NCBI GenBank assembly: GCA_965115815.1
Contig: OZ220465.1
Span: 4,092,001 to 4,156,000, forward strand
Origin: VXPW01 sp965115815
Lineage (GTDB): Bacteria; Pseudomonadota; Alphaproteobacteria; TMED109
Reading direction: 5' to 3'
Length of the DNA stretch: 64,000 nucleotides
Every line of letters starts with the position of its first letter. Position 1 is the stretch's first letter. The notes under the pieces are model-generated. The model saw only the letters and a list, made by a program, of their open reading frames with translations. It made no database searches and had not been told where the DNA came from. The position numbers and the translations under genes are program-made. Below, in pieces: positions 55,068-64,000 of this stretch.

Positions 55068-55260
55068 GTGTCTGCACGGAAAATCACAAAACATTGTATA
55101 TGCAAACATATCTGGAATCTGGAGAACCGAAGATTCCTTCTTTGAGAGCATATGACGGCATATTCCGCTGAAATCAGGCTGGATTCGATGAATCTTCGCC
55201 CTGTCAATATTGAGCTTTCATTCATGTAATCCGAATCTTAATGATTTTCCGGGCAGGCAC

Positions 55261-55266
<6 letters not shown>
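55062..55266. repeat. MITE-like element type B (193 bp)
   Basis: 55068-55260 begins GTGTCTGCACGGAAAATCA and ends with the complement of GTGCCTGCCCGGAAAATCA (17 of 19 positions match). It is flanked by GAATTA on both sides (55062-55067 and 55261-55266). The ends resemble those of the adjacent ISNCY-like element (GTGCCCGCCCGAAAA), so that element is the likely source of mobility. It is AT-rich and carries no gene. Confidence 0.65.
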
Positions 55267-57191
<1,925 letters not shown>

Positions 57192-57197
<6 letters not shown>

Positions 57198-57213
57198 GCC
57201 TGGGATCGTCGTG
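57192..57213. repeat. MITE-like element type A, copy 2, displaced end
   Basis: GAATTAGCCTGGGATCGTCG continues the copy that stopped at 55067: in copy 1 the corresponding end reads GAATCAGCGTGGGATCACC. The piece was separated when the type B MITE and the ISNCY-like element entered at GAATTA. Confidence 0.5.
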
Positions 57214-57312
57214 GCCTCCGGGGCCATGCCGGGCCACCCGGCGCGTCTTCCTGCGCCGGCGTTCCATGACCGGAGGCCCGCAGCCCGGGGCCGCCCGCCG
57301 ACCCGCGTCAGC

Positions 57313-57491
57313 GTTTGTTCCTGAATTGGTGTTTTGTTCCTTTATTCGGGATTCGTGAAAAGCAACAATCACGTTCACGTGGATTTTTCGCAGACATCGC
57401 AACCATCATCCTTATTTTCTCAGGGAGAATGATTCGTGCCTTTCCCCTGTTCTTGTCCCAAGACCGAGAATGCCCGAATTCAGGAACAAAC
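57313..57491. repeat. MITE-like element type C (179 bp)
   Basis: It begins GTTTGTTCCTGAATTGG and ends with the complement of GTTTGTTCCTGAATTCGG, a 15-bp perfect inverted repeat with a short extension. The interior is AT-rich (GATTTTTCGCAGACATCGC and the like), unlike the flanks. It ends 2 bp before the mutT stop codon. No clear target duplication or gene inside. Confidence 0.45.
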
Positions 57492-57493
57492 TC

Positions 57494-57919
57494 TCAGACC
57501 GCAAGCAGAGCCTTCAGGCGCGGCACCAGCGGTGCATCCGCAGCGGGCATGGCCAGGAAATCGAGCTCGCCGGCCCGTGCCCAGACCAATGTTTGCCGTT
57601 CGCGCGGATGCGGGATTCCGGCCCAGCGGCGCAGGACGAACACCGCCATCAGGAGATGCAGGGCCGGGTAGCCGTGGCTGACGAACCTCCAGGGATCCAA
57701 GTTCGCCGGATCCGCCGCCACGCCGAGTTCCTCGTCCAGCTCCCGGACCAGCGCGGCTTCCGGTGTCTCCCCGTCCTCGATCTTGCCGCCCGGCAGCTCC
57801 CACAGCCCGGCCAGCGGCCGGCCGGGCGGACGCCGGACCAGCAGGAGGCGCGATCCGGCATCGACCAGCGCGCCCGCGGCCACCACCACCAGCGGCCGGT
57901 CAGCTCCGGTAGTCGGCAT
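57494..57919 (-). CDS. mutT: MutT-like Nudix hydrolase ((d)NTP pyrophosphohydrolase)
   Basis: A 141-residue MutT-type enzyme. It opens LVVVAAGALVDAGSRLLLVR and has LAGLWELPGGKIEDGETPE with a complete Nudix box (G-x5-E-x7-RELDEELGV). The likely role is to hydrolyse oxidised dGTP. The ATG at 57919 overlaps the end of argJ by 20 bp, and the argJ-mutT order near secA is common in alphaproteobacteria. The C-terminus may have been trimmed or replaced by the adjacent type C repeat, since the stop lies 2 bp from it. Confidence 0.85.
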   Translation of the reverse strand: MPTTGADRPLVVVAAGALVDAGSRLLLVRRPPGRPLAGLWELPGGKIEDGETPEAALVRELDEELGVAADPANLDPWRFVSHGYPALHLLMAVFVLRRWAGIPHPRERQTLVWARAGELDFLAMPAADAPLVPRLKALLAV

Positions 57920-59132
57920 TGATCGCGACGTAGCCGTGCGTGAGATCGCAGGTCCAGACCGTGGCCTCCTCGGTTCCCGCCCCCAGCGACACGTCCAGGA
58001 CGATCTCGGGCTCCTGCATGTGGCTCGCAACCGGAGTCTCGTCGTAGCCGGGCACCACCCCGCCGCCTCGGGCCACGGGAATGCCGCCGATGCTGATGCC
58101 GACGCGCTCGGCATCGACCGGCACGCCGGCCTTGCCCACGGCCATCACGATGCGCCCCCAGTTTGCATCCTCCCCGGCGACCGCGGTCTTGACCAGCGGC
58201 GAGTTGGCAATGGCAAACGCCACCGCCCGGGCGTGCGCCGGACGGGCCGCCTCTCGCACCGTCACCGTGACCAGCTTCGTCGCTCCCTCGCCGTCCCGCA
58301 CGATCTGCCGCGCAAGATCCGTCATCACGCCTTCCAGCGCAGCCCGGAACGCGTCGAGCCGGCGGTCGACGGCCGTCGTGACCGGCCGCGCCGCCGGCGT
58401 CGTGCGGGTCGCGAACAGGGTGCACGTGTCGCTGGTGGAAGTGTCGCTGTCGACCGTGATGGCATTGAACGTGCGGTCGGTCAGCGGGCCGAGCAGCTCG
58501 CGGAGCACCCGGCTCGGGAGATCGGCGTCGGTGAACAGGAAGGCGAGCATGGTTCCCATGTCCGGCGCGATCATTCCGGAACCCTTCGCGATGCCGCCGA
58601 TGCGAACCGTCCGGCCATCGATCCGGGTCTCGGCCGCCGCCCCCTTGGGGAACGTGTCGGTGGTCATGATGGCCTCGGCCGCCGCCTCCCACCCCGCCTT
58701 CCCCGCGCCCGCCGCAATCGCGGGCACTGCCCTGAGGAGGTCCGGCAGGGGCAGCGGCTCGCCGATGACCCCGGTCGACGCCACGTACACGTCGTGGGGA
58801 CGGCACCCGACGGCGGCCGCGACCGCGGCGGCCGTGGCCTGCACGGCGGCGCGGCCCGGCTGGCCGGTAAAGGCGTTGGCATTGCCCGAGTTCGCCACGA
58901 GGGCCCGCACCCGCCCGTGCCGCCGGATCCTCCGGCACCAGTGCACCGCCGGCGATGCCGTGCGCGAGCGGGTCAGCCGGGCCGCGGCGCTCGCTCCCTC
59001 CGGCAGGGTCGCGATCAGCAGGTCGCGCCGGCCGGACGGGCGGATGCCGCAATGACCGGACGACAGTTCGACACCCGCGATGTCCGGCAGTTCCGGAAAC
59101 CGGGGCGGGGCCAGAGAGGCAGGCTCGGACAT
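57900..59132 (-). CDS. argJ: Bifunctional ornithine acetyltransferase/N-acetylglutamate synthase
   Basis: A 410-residue enzyme of arginine synthesis that transfers acetyl from N-acetylornithine to glutamate. It is made as a precursor that cuts itself at a conserved Thr: KGSGMIAPDMGTMLAFL near 185-201 keeps that Thr, though family members usually read ATML where this has GTML. Other marks: LVANSGNANAFTG, VASTGVIGEPLP, TTDTFPKGAAAE, ITVDSDTSTSDT, and VAGEDANWGRIVMAVGKAG. Followed by mutT with overlap; secA is divergent 350 bp away. Confidence 0.95.
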   Translation of the reverse strand: MSEPASLAPPRFPELPDIAGVELSSGHCGIRPSGRRDLLIATLPEGASAAARLTRSRTASPAVHWCRRIRRHGRVRALVANSGNANAFTGQPGRAAVQATAAAVAAAVGCRPHDVYVASTGVIGEPLPLPDLLRAVPAIAAGAGKAGWEAAAEAIMTTDTFPKGAAAETRIDGRTVRIGGIAKGSGMIAPDMGTMLAFLFTDADLPSRVLRELLGPLTDRTFNAITVDSDTSTSDTCTLFATRTTPAARPVTTAVDRRLDAFRAALEGVMTDLARQIVRDGEGATKLVTVTVREAARPAHARAVAFAIANSPLVKTAVAGEDANWGRIVMAVGKAGVPVDAERVGISIGGIPVARGGGVVPGYDETPVASHMQEPEIVLDVSLGAGTEEATVWTCDLTHGYVAINADYRS

Positions 59133-59486
59133 CGCGACCGCCGGGCGACAAGAGGACTACGGAGGGGGGGGCGAAAGCCGCCCCGGCAACCCGCGCCCTG
59201 GGGTTCCGCGCCGGGGTCGGATACCGGAGGGGCCCATTGTAGAGCGTTTGTGCCGAGAAGTCCGAAAGCGTGCTATGCTCGCCGTACCCGGCGACGGGTT
59301 CGGTGCGGCCCGCTTCCGGGCGGAGCCGGGCGTTTCCTGCCTCGGGTTTCCGGCCGCGGCGGAGGAACGCGGGGGGACTCCCGTCGGCGGAGCACCGGCT
59401 GCGCGTGTTGCCGGAGCGGCACCGGCAGCCGGATCCCTCACGAAAGCCGTTGCCGGGGCTTGCGCTGCTCCCCCGGAAAGGCCGCC
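59133..59486. promoter_or_regulatory. Divergent argJ/secA intergenic region with a possible secA promoter
   Basis: About 350 bp. A TATGCT hexamer at 59274-59279 is a fair -10 box, but no strong -35 could be fixed (TTTGTGCCGA lies upstream). The remainder is GC-rich and shows no gene. Confidence 0.25.
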
Positions 59487-62095
<2,609 letters not shown>

Positions 62096-62123
<28 letters not shown>

Positions 62124-62833
62124 TTCACCGACACGTCGTCGCTGAGTTCCCACACCCGATCCGCCAACCGGTAGGTCAGCCCCCGCAGGGCCGTGACCCT
62201 GAGGCCGGCGGCCGCCAAGGGAGCGGCCAGTTCGGACGGACGGACGAAACGGGAAAACCGGTGCGTGCCGCGCGGCAGCAGCCGCAGCACGTATTCCGCG
62301 CCGATGACGGCCTTGACCAGTGCCGCGAGCGTCCGGTTCAGCGTGGATGCGACGAACGTGCCGCCGGGGGCCACGCATGCTGCGGCCTCCTGCAGGAACC
62401 CGCCCGGGTCGGGAACATGCTCCACCACCTCCAGCGCCGTTACGAGGTCGAAGCCGTCCCCGGCCGCGAACGCGGCGGGGGCGGCCGCCCGGTAGTCGAT
62501 CTCCAGCTGCTCGGATTCGGCGTGCCGCCGGGCGGCGTCCAGCTGCGCCGACGCCGCATCGATCGCCGTCACCTGCGCTCCCATCCGCGCCAAGGGCTCC
62601 GCCACCAGGCCGGCGCCGCAGCCGATGTCGAGAACCCGGACGCGTTCCAGCGGCCGCCGGACGGAACCGCGGGCTGCGGCGACCCGGTCGCGGATGAACG
62701 TCAGCCGGGCCGGGTTCATGGCATGGAGCGGCGCCATTGGTCCCCGCGGATCCCACCACTCGGCCGCGAGCCGGTCGAAGCGGGCGATTTCGTCCGGATC
62801 GACCGCGGAGGCCGGGGCGTCGCCACGACTCAT
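62096..62833 (-). CDS. ubiG: Ubiquinone biosynthesis O-methyltransferase
   Basis: A 245-residue SAM-dependent methyltransferase that methylates hydroxyl groups of ubiquinone intermediates. AAEWWDPRGPMAPLHAMNPA is the hallmark N-terminus, VLDIGCGAGLVAEPLARMG is motif I, and YRAAAPAAFAAGDGFDLVTA, EVVEHVPDPGGFL and STLNRTLAALVKAV follow. The ATG at 62833 has GGAGG ~9 bp upstream. It is divergent from lysC, a neighbourhood frequent in alphaproteobacteria, and overlaps the secA 3' end by 28 bp tail to tail. Confidence 0.93.
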
Positions 62834-62915
62834 GACCGAATTCCTCCGAACGCGACCTCCGGCCGGCGGCGATCCGGCCGGAGTCGCATCCAAGGCCCGA
62901 CTATGCCATGCTCTG

Positions 62916-62972
62916 GAGGTCCGGACCGCGGACACCGCTCCTTAACCCTGTCCTCAAGGTCCGGACCGCGGC
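62916..62972. promoter_or_regulatory. Two direct copies of a palindromic sequence upstream of lysC
   Basis: AGGTCCGGACCGCGG occurs at about 62918 and again at about 62957, near 40 bp apart, each containing the palindrome GGTCCGGACC. They lie between the divergent ubiG and lysC starts, where an operator or stalled-leader structure could sit. No regulator is identified. Confidence 0.3.
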
Positions 62973-62997
62973 GCCGGCGCCGGCGGGTTGTGTAACG

Positions 62998-64000
62998 ATG
63001 GCGCGCACGGTCCTGAAGTTCGGCGGCACCTCGGTGTCGGACGTCGCGCACGTGCAGCGGGCCGCCGCCCGGGTCGCCCGGGCCTTTCGGGCGGGCGACG
63101 AGACCGCGGTCGTGGTATCGGCGATGGCCGGAACCACCAACCGGCTCGACGACTGGACCCGCGAAATCGGCGCCCTGATGGATGCCCGCGAGTACGACAC
63201 GGTCGTCGCCGCCGGCGAACAGATCACCGCCGGACTGATGGCGCTCGCTCTCCAGGCGGAGGGCCTGACGGCCCGCTCGTGGCTCGGCTGGCAGCTGCCG
63301 ATCGAGACCGACGACGCCCACGCCCGGGCCCGCATCCGCCGCATCGACGCCGCGGCGATCGAGGAGCGGCTGGCCCGCAGGGAAATCCCGGTGCTGGCAG
63401 GATTCCAGGGAATCGCGCCCACCGGACGCATCACAACCCTCGGCCGCGGCGGATCGGACACGTCGGCGGTGGCCATCGCGGCCGCACTGCACGCCGACCG
63501 GTGCGACATTTACACGGACGTGGAGGGGGTCTTTACTGCCGACCCCCGGATGGTCGCCTCCGCCCGGCGGATCGAACGCATCGCGTACGAGGAAATGGTC
63601 GAGCTGGCATCCCTCGGCGCGCGCGTCCTTGAGACCCGGGCGGTCGAGCTGGCCATGCGCTGCGGCGTGAGTGTCCAGGTCCGCTCGAGTTTTCGCGACA
63701 CGCCCGGCACCCTGCTGGTGGATGAGGATGACATCATGGAACAGGATGCCGTCACCGGCGTGACCTACAGCCGCGACGAGGCCAAGCTCACGCTGACCGG
63801 GGTGCGCGACCAACCGGGCGTGTCGGCCGGCATTTTCGGACCGCTTGCGGCGGAAGGTGTGAACGTCGACATGATCGTGCAGTCGGGTTCTCACGCGGGG
63901 GAGCGGATCAACTACACCTTCACCGTGGTCGAGCGCGACATGGAACGGGCGGTCCGCGCCATCCGGAACGCCCGGGAGGCGATCGGGTTCGAGTCGATTC
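62998..64000 (+). CDS. lysC: Aspartate kinase, N-terminal ~334 residues
   Basis: The gene runs off the right edge. It opens VLKFGGTSVSDVAHVQRAA, the KFGGTS hallmark of aspartokinase, with VVVSAMAGTTNRLDD, GEQITAGLMALAL, TLGRGGSDTSAVAIAAAL and CDIYTDVEGVFTADPR. An ACT domain begins near 270 (LTGVRDQPGVSAGIFGPLA). It makes aspartyl phosphate for lysine, threonine and methionine, and the ACT region normally gives feedback control. The ATG at 62998 gives the family N-terminus. Confidence 0.95.
   Translation, partial: MARTVLKFGGTSVSDVAHVQRAAARVARAFRAGDETAVVVSAMAGTTNRLDDWTREIGALMDAREYDTVVAAGEQITAGLMALALQAEGLTARSWLGWQLPIETDDAHARARIRRIDAAAIEERLARREIPVLAGFQGIAPTGRITTLGRGGSDTSAVAIAAALHADRCDIYTDVEGVFTADPRMVASARRIERIAYEEMVELASLGARVLETRAVELAMRCGVSVQVRSSFRDTPGTLLVDEDDIMEQDAVTGVTYSRDEAKLTLTGVRDQPGVSAGIFGPLAAEGVNVDMIVQSGSHAGERINYTFTVVERDMERAVRAIRNAREAIGFESI

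Noticed and set aside
57783..59486. Upstream extension of the secA reading frame
   Set aside because: The extension is antisense to argJ and mutT. The ATG at 59487 with its ribosome-binding site gives the normal SecA N-terminus.

Overview
The window is strongly GC-rich DNA that reads as an alphaproteobacterial chromosome. Supporting signs are an aapJQMP general L-amino-acid ABC transporter, the neighbourhoods secA/argJ/mutT and ubiG/lysC, and the run amtB - dapC-like aminotransferase - ftsK - lolA. It starts inside smc and ends inside lysC. No rRNA, tRNA or CRISPR array was seen.

Layout. 1-3.3 kb: the 3' end of smc, a propionyl-CoA synthetase (prpE) and a Nudix hydrolase. 3.3-21.4 kb: an accessory region with degenerate transposases, a two-gene operon of P-loop ATPases (one with a long TPR array), an AAA_14/DUF4143 ATPase, two IS5-like relics, an IS66 relic, and a type III restriction-modification operon with a decayed MNT/HepT toxin-antitoxin pair between mod and res. 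21.4-30.9 kb: a stack of nested mobile elements. 31.6-50.4 kb: mostly housekeeping and metabolic genes (aapJQMP, lolA, ftsK, aminotransferase, amtB, amidase, EI24-like membrane protein, nth, SDR, and a ketopantoate reductase/GST/CoA-transferase operon). 50.5-57.5 kb: fadD, a frame-damaged DUF433/DUF5615 pair, a Uma2-family nuclease, then a second group of stacked small elements (two MITE types and an ISNCY-like element). 57.5-64 kb: mutT, argJ, secA, ubiG, lysC.

The most notable structure is 21401-30892. A Tn5-like IS4-family element carrying a DUF4338 (DruA-related) domain has a 9-bp target duplication. It is interrupted by an IS630-family element (TA duplication) and by a 183-bp IS5-derived MITE (TCA duplication). 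The IS630 element is itself interrupted by two exactly adjacent copies of a 2792-bp unit. Each unit is a twintron: a complete group II intron with its own reverse transcriptase sits at the D5/D6 junction of a shrunken older group II intron. Removing each layer on paper restores the reading frame or RNA structure of the layer below, so the order of insertion can be read from the sequence.

A second family of small elements links 10.2 kb and 54.9 kb: a 200-bp inverted-repeat element with an 8-bp duplication at 10.2 kb, and a copy at 54.9 kb that was later split by a 193-bp MITE and an ISNCY element sharing the target GAATTA. All functional calls come from reading protein motifs and DNA repeats by eye; no database search was run.
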